A stretch of DNA of 64,000 nt, from NCBI RefSeq assembly GCF_001544615.1, contig NZ_FCNV02000011.1, positions 62,001-126,000 on the forward strand, given 5' to 3'. The DNA is from Caballeronia concitans (lineage in GTDB: Bacteria; Pseudomonadota; Gammaproteobacteria; Burkholderiales; Burkholderiaceae). The notes below the pieces were generated by a model, which worked only from the letters and a program-made list of their open reading frames with translations, searched no databases and was not told where the DNA came from. Each line of letters starts with the position of its first letter. Within the stretch, counting starts at the first letter, position 1. The position numbers were made by a program, and so were the translations under genes. Shown here piece after piece: positions 46,615 through 54,147 of this stretch.

Positions 46615-47361
46615 TCAGCGCCCGCCGGTCACGTCCAGAATCGCGCCCGTCACGTACGACGACGCATCCGACAGCAGCCACACGATGGTTTCGCCGACTT
46701 CATCGGCGGTGCCGGGACGCCCGAGCGGCGTCTGCACGCCGAGCACCTGCGCGCGGTCCGGACGGCCGCCGCTCGCGTGGATGTCGGTTTCGATGAGACC
46801 GGGGCGGATCGCGTTCACGCGCACGCCTTCCGGCCCGAGTTCCTTCGAAAGCCCGATGGTCAGCACGTCGATCGCGCCTTTCGATCCGGCATAGTCGACG
46901 TATTCGTTCGGCGCACCGAGCCGCGCCGCCGCCGACGACACGTTCACGATCGCGCCGCCCTTGCCGCCGCGCGAACGCGAGAGCCGCCGCGCCGCTTCGC
47001 GTGCGCAGAGATACGCGCCGAGCACGTTGGTGTCGAAAATGCGCCTGAGCCGGTCGATGTCCATCTCCGCCAGCGGCGATCCCGGAGCCACGATGCCCGC
47101 GTTGTTCACCACGCCGTCGAGCTTGCCGAAGGCTTCTTCGGTGGCGTCGAACATCGCGATGATCGCGGCTTCGTCGCGCACGTCGCCCTGAATCGCGACG
47201 GCCTTGCCGCCCGCGGCCCGCACGGCGGCGACGGTTTCATCGGCGGCTTGTGCGTTCGACGCGTAGTTCACGCCGACCGACCAGCCGCGCGCGCCCGCGA
47301 GCAGCGCAGCCGAGCGGCCGATGCCACGGCTTGCTCCGGTAATCAGGATGACTTTCGACAT
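46615..47361 (-). CDS. SDR family oxidoreductase
   Basis: A 248-residue short-chain dehydrogenase. 'LITGASRGIGRSAALL' binds NAD(P), 'VVNNAGIVAPG' is the NNAG motif, Ser in 'VNVSSAAARLG' and 'YVDYAGSKGAID' give the catalytic Ser-Tyr-Lys. Substrate is unknown; the length and 'RVNAIRPGLIETDIHASGG' resemble glucose-1-dehydrogenase/FabG-like members. The ATG at 47361 is chosen since the upstream frame has no homology. Confidence 0.88.
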   Translation of the reverse strand: MSKVILITGASRGIGRSAALLAGARGWSVGVNYASNAQAADETVAAVRAAGGKAVAIQGDVRDEAAIIAMFDATEEAFGKLDGVVNNAGIVAPGSPLAEMDIDRLRRIFDTNVLGAYLCAREAARRLSRSRGGKGGAIVNVSSAAARLGAPNEYVDYAGSKGAIDVLTIGLSKELGPEGVRVNAIRPGLIETDIHASGGRPDRAQVLGVQTPLGRPGTADEVGETIVWLLSDASSYVTGAILDVTGGR

Positions 47362-47372
47362 CGATTCGGTCC

Positions 47373-47957
47373 TCAGACGACGTTGCGGTTTTGCGTCCAC
47401 TTGTCGTGAACGGGCGGGGTGTAGGTATCCAGCTTCGCGATCATCTCGCCGGGTTCGGCGGCGACCTGAATCAAGTCGAGATACGGCTTGCGCATGAAGC
47501 CTTCGTCGACGGTATGACGCAGCATCGACAGGAGCGGCTCGAAATAGCCGTTCACGTTCAGCAGGCCGACCGGCTTCTGGTGATAGCCGAGCTGCGCCCA
47601 CGTATAGACTTCGAAGAACTCCTCGAAGGTGCCGACGCCGCCGGGCATCGCGACGAAGGCATCGGAAAGATCGGCCATTTTCTTCTTGCGCTCGTGCATG
47701 TCGGGCACGACGTGCAGTTCGGTGAGATCCGTATGGCCCACTTCCTTCGCGAGCAGCAATTCGGGGATGACGCCGACCGCGCGTCCGCCGGCGGCGAGCA
47801 CTTCATCGGCGATGAGGCCCATCAGGCCGACGCGGCCGCCGCCGTACACGAGCGACAAATCGGCTTCGACGAGCGCGCGGCCGAATGCCTTGGCCGCTTC
47901 GGCATAGACGGGGCGGGCTCCGGTCGCGGAGCCGCAATAGACACAGACTGCCTTCAT
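47373..47957 (-). CDS. LOG family protein (cytokinin riboside 5'-monophosphate phosphoribohydrolase)
   Basis: A 194-residue Rossmann protein. 'VCVYCGSATG' at the start, 'VYGGGRVGLMG' and 'AMPGGVGTFEEFFEV' (PGGxGTxxE) are the LOG/TIGR00730 motifs that bind nucleotide 5'-monophosphates and release the base. In bacteria it may make cytokinin-like bases or recycle nucleotides. Its ATG shares one base with the TetR stop (TAATG), so the two are co-expressed. Confidence 0.92.
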   Translation of the reverse strand: MKAVCVYCGSATGARPVYAEAAKAFGRALVEADLSLVYGGGRVGLMGLIADEVLAAGGRAVGVIPELLLAKEVGHTDLTELHVVPDMHERKKKMADLSDAFVAMPGGVGTFEEFFEVYTWAQLGYHQKPVGLLNVNGYFEPLLSMLRHTVDEGFMRKPYLDLIQVAAEPGEMIAKLDTYTPPVHDKWTQNRNVV

Positions 47958-48694
47958 TATCGGGAATCCTTCGGTGTTTCGGTCTTCGATGCGCTGGCCG
48001 CATCGTCGCGCGGCGGAAGAAAATCCGCATATTCGCGCTTGGGTAGTTTACCGGACACCAGATCGTCGAAAAGCTGACGCGAGCGGCCGCGCAAATACGG
48101 CGCCATGATCGAGATGATGTGCACGCTCACCTGATGCAGTTCCGCGCGGATCGCTTCCTGATCGTTGTATTTGCGCGGATTCATCACGTACTGATACGAC
48201 AGCCAGTACGTCGCGATCACGCCGATGTTCGTCGCGATCACCTCGATTTCCGCGGGCGTCGCGACCATTTCCTGATCGGCGACGAGCGCTTCGCACAACT
48301 GCCCGGCGAAGCGGACCTTGTGCGTGATGATCTGCTTGAAGTGCGTCTCGAGCGTGCGGTTGCGCGCGAGCAAATCGTTCAGGTCGCGGTACAGGAACCG
48401 GTACGTCCACAGGAAATCGGCCATGTACTGCAGATAGGACCACATCTCGTCGATCGTCGGACGATGGTCGTCCGGAAACCGCAGCCGCTTCTGAATCTGC
48501 TGCTCGAACTGCGCGAAGATGCTGTTGATGATGTCGTCCTTGTTCCGGAAATGGTAGTACAGGTTTCCTGGACTGATCTCCATTTCCTCGGCGATGGTCG
48601 TCGTGGTGACGTTCGGCTCGCCGATATCGTTGAACAACTTCAGTGACAGCTCGAGAATCCGTTCGCGGGTGCGGCGGGGAGGTTTGGCTTCCAT
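47957..48694 (-). CDS. TetR-family transcriptional regulator
   Basis: A 245-residue regulator. N-terminal HTH at about 10-60: 'TRERILELSLKLFNDIGEPN' and 'ISPGNLYYHFRNKDDIINSI'. The C-terminal all-helical part with 'LYRDLNDLLARNRTLETHF' is a ligand pocket of the TetR_C subgroup found in many Burkholderia. It may control the overlapping LOG gene and itself. Start at 48694 (AAGG upstream) or ATG at 48712. Confidence 0.9.
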   Translation of the reverse strand: MEAKPPRRTRERILELSLKLFNDIGEPNVTTTTIAEEMEISPGNLYYHFRNKDDIINSIFAQFEQQIQKRLRFPDDHRPTIDEMWSYLQYMADFLWTYRFLYRDLNDLLARNRTLETHFKQIITHKVRFAGQLCEALVADQEMVATPAEIEVIATNIGVIATYWLSYQYVMNPRKYNDQEAIRAELHQVSVHIISIMAPYLRGRSRQLFDDLVSGKLPKREYADFLPPRDDAASASKTETPKDSR

Positions 48695-48865
48695 GTCGTC
48701 CGACCTTGGCATCCGGCGCTCGCGAGCGTGCAGCGCGCGCCCGCGTCCGGTTCCGTTGCTATTTTTGAGAATATCGGACGATTATAAACTGCGCCTCTGC
48801 CGTTCCGGGCTTGGTTCCCGGGCGGGGTTTTCCCCTTTACGAGATGGTGTGGAAAAACGTTCGGA

Positions 48866-49357
48866 TCACAGTGTGAGCCGTTCGAGCCACATGACGAACG
48901 CCGGTGCGAGCGGCCACAGGATCAGCGTCCAGGTGACGACGCACGTCGCGAGCGCGATCATCACGGCGCCGCTGCCGAAGTCTTTCGCGCGTTTCGAGAG
49001 TTCGTGGCGTTCGAGCGAAATGCGATCGATGGCCGCCTCGACGCTCGAATTCAGCAGCTCGACGATCAGCACCAGCAGCACCGATGCGATCAGCGCCGCG
49101 CGCTCGACCGGCGCGACCGGCACGATCAGGCTGCACGGCAGCAGAATGGCCGCGAGCGTCAACTCCTGCCGGAACGCGCTTTCCTCGCGAATCGCGACGC
49201 GAAATCCCGAAATGGAATTCTTCATCGCGTGCCACGCGCGGGTGACGCCGCGATTGCCTTTATAGGGATTGAAGGGCAGGTCGTCGGTGCTCAGCGGTTC
49301 GCCGCGTTCTTCTTCGTCGTCGTCGGCCCGCTGGTCGGCAAGCGCGCGACGCGTCAT
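48866..49357 (-). CDS. dgkA: diacylglycerol kinase with acidic N-terminal extension
   Basis: A 163-residue DgkA. The membrane core has 'IREESAFRQELTLAAI' and 'VELLNSSVEAAIDRIS', the conserved catalytic Glu segments, and three hydrophobic helices. It phosphorylates diacylglycerol to phosphatidic acid. Compared with E. coli DgkA (about 122) there is a 40-residue acidic N-terminal extension with 'DDDEEERGE'. The ATG overlaps the glycosyltransferase stop as ATGA, so it is the third gene of the lipid cassette. Confidence 0.92.
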   Translation of the reverse strand: MTRRALADQRADDDEEERGEPLSTDDLPFNPYKGNRGVTRAWHAMKNSISGFRVAIREESAFRQELTLAAILLPCSLIVPVAPVERAALIASVLLVLIVELLNSSVEAAIDRISLERHELSKRAKDFGSGAVMIALATCVVTWTLILWPLAPAFVMWLERLTL

Positions 49358-50385
49358 GCAGCCGCCCGGTCGGAACTCGGCGCGCGCGGCCCGAATCGCC
49401 GCAAGTGCGAGGCGAACTGCTCCGACGCCGCCCGCCACGAAAAGCGTTCCGCCCACGCACGGGCGTCGGCGCGATCGATCGTCAGCGCCTTGAGACACGC
49501 CTCGCGCAAGTCTTCGTCGAGCGCGCCGGGGCCGTGCTGGCCGAGCACGTCGATCGGGCCCGTCACCGGATACGCCGCCACGGGCGTGCCGCAGGCCATC
49601 GCTTCGAGGAGCACGAGGCCGAACGTATCGGTGCGGCTCGGGAACACGAAGACATCGGCGGCGGCGTAGACCTTCGCGAGTTCCGGCTGCGACAGCACGC
49701 CGAGATAGTTCACGTTCGTATAGCGCGACTTCAGTTCCGCGAGCGCCGGACCTTCGCCCGCAACCCACTTCGAACCGGGCAGATCGAGCTTCAGGAACGC
49801 CTCCACGTTCTTCTCGACGGCCACGCGCCCCACGTACAGAAAGATCGGCCGCGCGGTGTTGAGCACCTTCGAGTCCATCGGATGAAAGATGTCGAGATCG
49901 ACGCCGCGCGTCCACAGCACGACGTTCGTGAATCCGTAGCGTTCGAGATCGTCCTTGACGACGGGCGTGGGCGCCATCACCGCCTGCGAGCGCCCATGAA
50001 ACCAGCGCAGGAATCGATACGTGAGCGAAAGCGGAATGCCGAAGCGCGCCTTCACGTACTCGGGAAAGCGCGTGTGATACGCGGTCGTGAACGGCAGCTT
50101 GTGACGCAGCGCGTAGGCGCGCGCGGCAAGCCCGAGCGGTCCTTCGGTCGCGATATGCAGCGCGTCCGGTTCGAAGGCGTCGATGCGCTCGGCGACATGG
50201 CGGCGCGGCATCAGCGAAAGGCGAATCTCGGGATACGTCGGGCAGGGAATCGTCTTGAACTCGAGCGGCGTGAGCATTTCCACGCGATGTCCGAGCGCCA
50301 TCAGTTCCTTGCCCGTGTTCTTGAGCGTTCGCACGACGCCGTTGACCTGCGGCTCCCATGCATCGGTCACGATCATGATTTTCAT
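49354..50385 (-). CDS. GT4 family glycosyltransferase, probable diacylglycerol glycosyltransferase
   Basis: A 343-residue GT-B transferase. 'DAWEPQVNGVVRTLKNTGKE' at the start, 'GRVAVEKNVEAFL' and 'PSRTDTFGLVLLEAMACG' (E-x7-E) are typical of MgtA/Agt-like GT4 enzymes that move a sugar from a nucleotide donor to diacylglycerol. It lies between a PlcP-like phosphoesterase and dgkA, so its acceptor is most likely diacylglycerol. The donor is unknown. It starts 29 bases after the plcP-like gene. Confidence 0.87.
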   Translation of the reverse strand: MKIMIVTDAWEPQVNGVVRTLKNTGKELMALGHRVEMLTPLEFKTIPCPTYPEIRLSLMPRRHVAERIDAFEPDALHIATEGPLGLAARAYALRHKLPFTTAYHTRFPEYVKARFGIPLSLTYRFLRWFHGRSQAVMAPTPVVKDDLERYGFTNVVLWTRGVDLDIFHPMDSKVLNTARPIFLYVGRVAVEKNVEAFLKLDLPGSKWVAGEGPALAELKSRYTNVNYLGVLSQPELAKVYAAADVFVFPSRTDTFGLVLLEAMACGTPVAAYPVTGPIDVLGQHGPGALDEDLREACLKALTIDRADARAWAERFSWRAASEQFASHLRRFGPRAPSSDRAAA

Positions 50386-50413
50386 AGCGATTCCAGAAGG
50401 ATGACGCGTGCGT

Positions 50414-51337
50414 TCAAACCGTGGCGCGCGTCTTGACGGGGCGTTGCTCTGGCGAGCGGATGACGGTCCAGTAGACGATCTTCAATTCGCCGTCGAAGGT
50501 CTCGACGAGCGCGGACAGGCTTTCGACCCAGTCGCCGTCGTTGCAATACAGCATGCCGTCGATGTCGCGGATTTCCGCCTTGTGGATATGACCGCACACG
50601 ACGCCGTCGCAGCCGCGGCGTCGCGCTTCATCGGTCATCACGCGTTCGAACTGCGAAATGAAGTTGACCGCGTTCTTCACCTGATGCTTCAGGTACTGCG
50701 AGAGCGACCAGTAATTGAAGCCGAGCTTCGTGCGCACGCGATTGAACCAGCGGTTGAGCAAGAGGATCGCGGTGTACGCGGTGTCGCCGAGATAAGCGAG
50801 CCACTTCGCGTGCTGGATGACGCCGTCGAAGAGATCGCCGTGCACGATCCACAGCCGCTTGCCCGCGAGCGTGGTGTGGAACGCTTCGCCGCGCACGTGG
50901 ATGTCGCCGAACGCGAGATCGCAGAACTGGCGCGCGGCTTCGTCGTGATTGCCGGGGATGTAGACGACCTGCGTGCCCTTGCGCGCCTTGCGCAGGATTT
51001 TCTGCACCACGTCGTTGTGCGCCTGTGGCCAGAACCAGCCTTTGCGCAACTGCCATCCGTCGATGATGTCGCCGACGAGATACAGATAATCCGAGTCGTG
51101 GTGCCGCAGAAAGTCGAGCAGATAGGACGCCTGGCATCCGCCGGAGCCCAGGTGGATGTCGGACAGCCAGATCGCCCGATAGCGATGCGGGCCGTCCGCG
51201 GAATCGCCTTCAGTGACCGGGTCGGACGTTTCGGGCGGACTGGACGGCAGCGTGACGCCGGTGCTGCGAAACCAGTAGGCCGGGGAGGGATCGATGGCCG
51301 GCGTGACAGACGAGTTCGAGGGCATTGGCTCGCGCAT
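50414..51337 (-). CDS. PlcP-like metallophosphoesterase (phospholipase C type)
   Basis: A 307-residue calcineurin-fold enzyme. 'IWLSDIHLGS', 'YLVGDIIDGWQLRKGW', 'YIPGNHDE', 'VHGDLFD' and 'CGHIHKAEI' supply all metal ligands. The stretch 'FWPQAHNDVVQKILRKARKG' is typical of PlcP, which in Sinorhizobium and marine bacteria cleaves phospholipids to diacylglycerol under phosphate starvation, and sets it apart from true LpxH. A Pho box lies upstream. Start at 51337 or 51325; a GTG at 51364 lies in the promoter. Confidence 0.87.
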   Translation of the reverse strand: MREPMPSNSSVTPAIDPSPAYWFRSTGVTLPSSPPETSDPVTEGDSADGPHRYRAIWLSDIHLGSGGCQASYLLDFLRHHDSDYLYLVGDIIDGWQLRKGWFWPQAHNDVVQKILRKARKGTQVVYIPGNHDEAARQFCDLAFGDIHVRGEAFHTTLAGKRLWIVHGDLFDGVIQHAKWLAYLGDTAYTAILLLNRWFNRVRTKLGFNYWSLSQYLKHQVKNAVNFISQFERVMTDEARRRGCDGVVCGHIHKAEIRDIDGMLYCNDGDWVESLSALVETFDGELKIVYWTVIRSPEQRPVKTRATV

Positions 51338-51370
51338 CGGGTTTCGGTATGCGCATTGCGCCACGCGGCC

Positions 51371-51388
51371 GTGACCGAGCCGTGACAG
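51371..51388 (-). promoter_or_regulatory. Pho box
   Basis: On the minus strand CTGTCAC-GGCT-CGGTCAC: two 7-base repeats 11 bases apart matching the PhoB consensus CTGTCAT/C with one mismatch in 14; only the 4-base spacer is less AT-rich than usual. It sits between the RDD gene stop and the plcP-like gene, 34 bases before the chosen ATG, so it should drive the lipid cassette when phosphate is low. Confidence 0.75.
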
Positions 51389-51416
51389 TCACGAGAAGTT
51401 CTTATTACGCGGGTTT

Positions 51417-51932
51417 TTATTTGCCGACGGATGCCTGCGCCGCGACGATGCGCGTGCCGGCCAGACGATCGTGCAGAAACTGGCGCGCCGGATCGAGAAA
51501 GACGGCGGCGGCCCAGAGCGCCACCCAGGCCGCGAACACGACGAGCGTCTGCGGCACGGCGAGCGAGAGGAGCGGATGCAGCGCGAGCGGCGGCAGGAAC
51601 CACAGCCACGCGAGCGCGTAGCGGGCGAGGGCGCGGCCGGGTTTGACCGGCTGGCCGTGCGCATCGACGACCTTGAGGCGCCAGGTTTTCATCGGCAAGG
51701 TCTGGCCGCCGTGGGTCCAGAACCACACGAAATACGCGGCGAGCACGACGCCGATCCACGACATCAGCAGATTGTGATGCGTGAGCCCGTTGCGCTGCTG
51801 CGTGAGCGTGCTGAAGAGATAGCCGGCGAGGAACACCACGCCGAACAGGATGACGCCTTCGTAGACCATCGTCGCGAGACGGCGGCGCAGCGCGGGCGCG
51901 TGAAGCGGCGGGACGGTGGCGGGGGCGTTCAC
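51417..51932 (-). CDS. RDD family membrane protein
   Basis: A 171-residue protein with three to four hydrophobic helices. 'LRRRLATMVYEGVILFGVVFL' and 'GGQTLPMKTWRLKVVDAHGQP' then 'DRLAGTRIV' are the RDD-family marks (Arg-Asp-Asp region relaxed). Function unknown; some act as ion exchangers. The start is GTG at 51932, 10 bases after the DUF3106 gene, so it is the last gene of the sigma factor operon. Confidence 0.85.
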   Translation of the reverse strand: MNAPATVPPLHAPALRRRLATMVYEGVILFGVVFLAGYLFSTLTQQRNGLTHHNLLMSWIGVVLAAYFVWFWTHGGQTLPMKTWRLKVVDAHGQPVKPGRALARYALAWLWFLPPLALHPLLSLAVPQTLVVFAAWVALWAAAVFLDPARQFLHDRLAGTRIVAAQASVGK

Positions 51933-51942
51933 TGGGGCGCGC

Positions 51943-52695
51943 TCACGATCCGTTGTACATCGACGGCGCTTGCTGCGGGGAAACGGGAATCGGCGTGGCG
52001 GGAACGATGCTGGCCGCGTTCGGGATGGCCGGTTGCGACGGCATGGCCGGCACCGACGCGCCCGCACCCGATTGACCGCCCGCGTGCGCGGGACTGTGGC
52101 CCTGCTCGCGCGCGGTGACGAGCCGGTTGATGTCCTTCACTTCGGTCTTGCCGGTCGGCGGCGCGCTCACGACGGTCGGCCGGCGGTTATGCTCGCTCGC
52201 GGCGAGCTTTTTCTTCTGCTCTTCCGGCAGCTTCTGGTACGCGTCCCACGCCCGCTCGCGCTTGTCCAGCGGCACGGACTTCGACACCTGATAGTTTTCC
52301 CGCGCGACCTTGCGCTCGTCGGGCGTCATGCGAACCCACTCCTGCATCCGCTGATGCAGGCGTTTCTGCGCTTCCGGCGACATCCGGTGATAGCGCGACG
52401 CGATCTTCAGCCACTTCTGCTTGCGTTCGTCGCTGAAGGAATCCCACTGCGTGGCGAACGGCGCGAGCGCGACGCGCTGCGCATCCGTCAGCCGGCTCCA
52501 GGAAAGCGGATTCGACGACAGCGCGGCGAGCGGCAGGATTTCGGTATCCGCGCCGGTACTGGCGCCGATGGGCGCGGCGGCGGAGGCGGGCGCGGCGGCG
52601 GGGGACGAGTAGAAGCGCGGGTAAGTGGCGGCGAACGCGACCATACCCGCAATCGCGCAGCCGAAAACAATCGCGAGACCGCGCTTGTAACTCAC
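51943..52695 (-). CDS. DUF3106 protein, membrane anchored
   Basis: A 250-residue protein with an N-terminal signal anchor (about 8-25), an Ala/Pro-rich linker, and a charged helical DUF3106 domain (about 60-170) with repeated 'W..L...Q' and 'R..RM..W..MTPDER' units. The C-terminal 60 residues are Pro/Ala/Ser-rich and disordered. The soluble part faces the periplasm. It recalls Spy/CpxP-like zinc-resistance folds, but only loosely. Function unknown; part of the sigma factor operon. Confidence 0.82.
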   Translation of the reverse strand: MSYKRGLAIVFGCAIAGMVAFAATYPRFYSSPAAAPASAAAPIGASTGADTEILPLAALSSNPLSWSRLTDAQRVALAPFATQWDSFSDERKQKWLKIASRYHRMSPEAQKRLHQRMQEWVRMTPDERKVARENYQVSKSVPLDKRERAWDAYQKLPEEQKKKLAASEHNRRPTVVSAPPTGKTEVKDINRLVTAREQGHSPAHAGGQSGAGASVPAMPSQPAIPNAASIVPATPIPVSPQQAPSMYNGS

Positions 52696-52736
52696 CCGAA
52701 AATTCCCCCGCTTCGCTGTTGCTTGTTGACCGATGC

Positions 52737-53195
52737 TTAGTGATTGCGCGTCAGATACGCGTTGAAGCCGTGATCGAGATAGGCGTCGAGCGGCAGGCTG
52801 TCGCTCATCATGGCGGCGTCGATGTCGGCAAGTTCGGCCTTGCGCTGCTGGTCTTCCCAGTACGCGACGCCCGCGAGCGCGACGGCCAGCGCGACGACCG
52901 GCCAGGCCAGCCCGAAGCCGCCGAGCCGTGCGAAGAGGCTCTTGCGGGCGCGCTGATCGTCGCCGAGATCGCCCGCGCCGCCCAGACCGCCTGCCGCACC
53001 CGCGAAGGCCGGCGTGAAGGCGGGTGTGAACGCGGCGACGGCCACTTTCTCAGGCTTCTTGCGCGCAATGGCCGCGCGGCGCGCGAGCGCGAGGCGGTCG
53101 GCGGCTGCGGCGGGAATATTCGACGTGCTTTCGTCGAGCGCGCGAACGACCTTTAGCGCGAACTCGTTTTCGTTTGTTTCAAGAGCGGAACTCAT
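52737..53195 (-). CDS. DUF3619 protein, putative anti-sigma partner
   Basis: A 152-residue protein: cytoplasmic N-terminal helix 'FALKVVRALDESTSNIPAAA', an Ala/Phe-rich linker with repeated 'FTPAF' units, one membrane helix at about 95-113 and a short periplasmic tail. The layout (cytoplasmic helices plus one TM helix, encoded right after an ECF sigma factor with ATGA overlap) is that of an anti-sigma factor, though DUF3619 has no proven role. Confidence 0.83.
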   Translation of the reverse strand: MSSALETNENEFALKVVRALDESTSNIPAAAADRLALARRAAIARKKPEKVAVAAFTPAFTPAFAGAAGGLGGAGDLGDDQRARKSLFARLGGFGLAWPVVALAVALAGVAYWEDQQRKAELADIDAAMMSDSLPLDAYLDHGFNAYLTRNH

Positions 53196-53752
53196 AGCGT
53201 GATCCCTTTGGCTTTCAGGGCTTGCGCGAGTGCGTGCGTGGCGCGTGAACAGTGCGTCTTCACGCTACCCTCGGAGCAGCCCATCGCGGCGGCCGTCTCG
53301 GCGACATCCATATCTTCCCAGTAACGCATGAGAAAAGCTTCTCGTTGACGCGCCGGTAACTTCTGGATTTCCGCGTCGATCAGGTTCAGCACCTGTTCAC
53401 GCTCCAGTCGGTTTTCGCTGCTCTCGCTGCCGGTGCCGCTTTCCGCTTCGAAAGTCTCGAGCGGATCGAATTCGTCGTCGTCCGCGCTGCCGAACGACGA
53501 GAACAGGCTCACCCAGGTGTTGCGCACCTTCTGACGGCGGAAGTAGTCGTGCGTCGCATTCTGAAGGATACGCTGGAACAAAAGCGGAAGCTCGGCGGGA
53601 GGACGGTCGCCGTACTTTTCCGCGAGCTTGATCATGGCGTCCTGGACGATGTCGAGCGCCGCGTCGTCATCGCGCACGGTGTAGACGGTCTGTTTGAACG
53701 CGCGTCTTTCGACGCCCGCCAGAAAGTCGGCGAGTTCCTTGTCTGATGCCAT
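53192..53752 (-). CDS. ECF-type RNA polymerase sigma factor
   Basis: A 186-residue sigma-70 family protein. Region 2: 'RDDDAALDIVQDAMIKLAEKY' and 'FQRILQNATHDYFRRQK'; region 4: 'LPARQREAFLMRYWEDMDVAETAAAMGC' style with 'SEGSVKTHCSRATHAL' recognition helix. An acidic linker rich in Asp, Glu and Ser joins them. It heads a four-gene minus-strand operon with DUF3619, DUF3106 and RDD genes, which are probably its partner and targets. Confidence 0.92.
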   Translation of the reverse strand: MASDKELADFLAGVERRAFKQTVYTVRDDDAALDIVQDAMIKLAEKYGDRPPAELPLLFQRILQNATHDYFRRQKVRNTWVSLFSSFGSADDDEFDPLETFEAESGTGSESSENRLEREQVLNLIDAEIQKLPARQREAFLMRYWEDMDVAETAAAMGCSEGSVKTHCSRATHALAQALKAKGITL

Positions 53753-53762
53753 CCGTTGGGGA

Positions 53763-53874
53763 CCCGGCGCAACGAATTTGCGTCGAAAGAGATTATGGAG
53801 TTGCAGGGAAACCTGCGGATGCTAGCAAATTTTCGCCGTCCCCGGAAACGCCGGGAGCAAATTGTTGCGCCGGG
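53763..53874. repeat. 16-17 bp inverted repeat in the sigma-ilvB gap
   Basis: CCCGGCGCAACGAATTT at 53763-53779 is matched in inverse by AAATTGTTGCGCCGGG at 53859-53874, with one inserted base. A small stem CCCGG-AAACG-CCGGG (53841-53855, allowing one shift) lies between. The 391-base gap 53753-54143 otherwise holds the ilvB promoter and a leader reading frame. Confidence 0.5.
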
Positions 53875-53964
53875 ATGGCGCTCTTTTTCGCCCGTTGACC
53901 TGCGCGGCCGGCGGTTTTTCGGGTCGATGCCACCGATGCGGACAATCGTCGGGAAAATTTTCGC

Positions 53965-53994
53965 TTGACCCGTTTCGCGAAATCGGGATATCTT
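53965..53994 (+). promoter_or_regulatory. ilvB promoter candidate
   Basis: TTGACC at 53965-53970 and TATCTT at 53989-53994 with an 18-base spacer form a good sigma-70 pair on the plus strand. Transcription would begin near 54001, giving a leader of about 140 bases before ilvB. Confidence 0.55.
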
Positions 53995-54018
53995 TTCCGA
54001 CTCGCATCATAAAGTGAA

Positions 54019-54147
54019 ATGTCTGCTTTGAGGCGAGCCCAAGAAGCACGCCTGTCAAACCAAGACGCGCCGCTTGAACCCGAGCCACAAGCCCGGCAGA
54101 GAGCACCCGATCAATTTTTTGCCGAAAATTCGAAAGGTGATGAATGA
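54019..54147 (+). CDS. possible 42-residue leader peptide overlapping ilvB
   Basis: ATG at 54019 opens 42 codons ending in a TGA that overlaps the ilvB ATG (ATGA at 54144-54147). The peptide is Gln/Glu/Arg-rich and has only three Leu and no Ile or Val, so it is not a classic attenuation peptide. A weak AAGTGA precedes it. It could couple translation to ilvB. Coding status is uncertain. Confidence 0.3.
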   Translation: MSALRRAQEARLSNQDAPLEPEPQARQRAPDQFFAENSKGDE

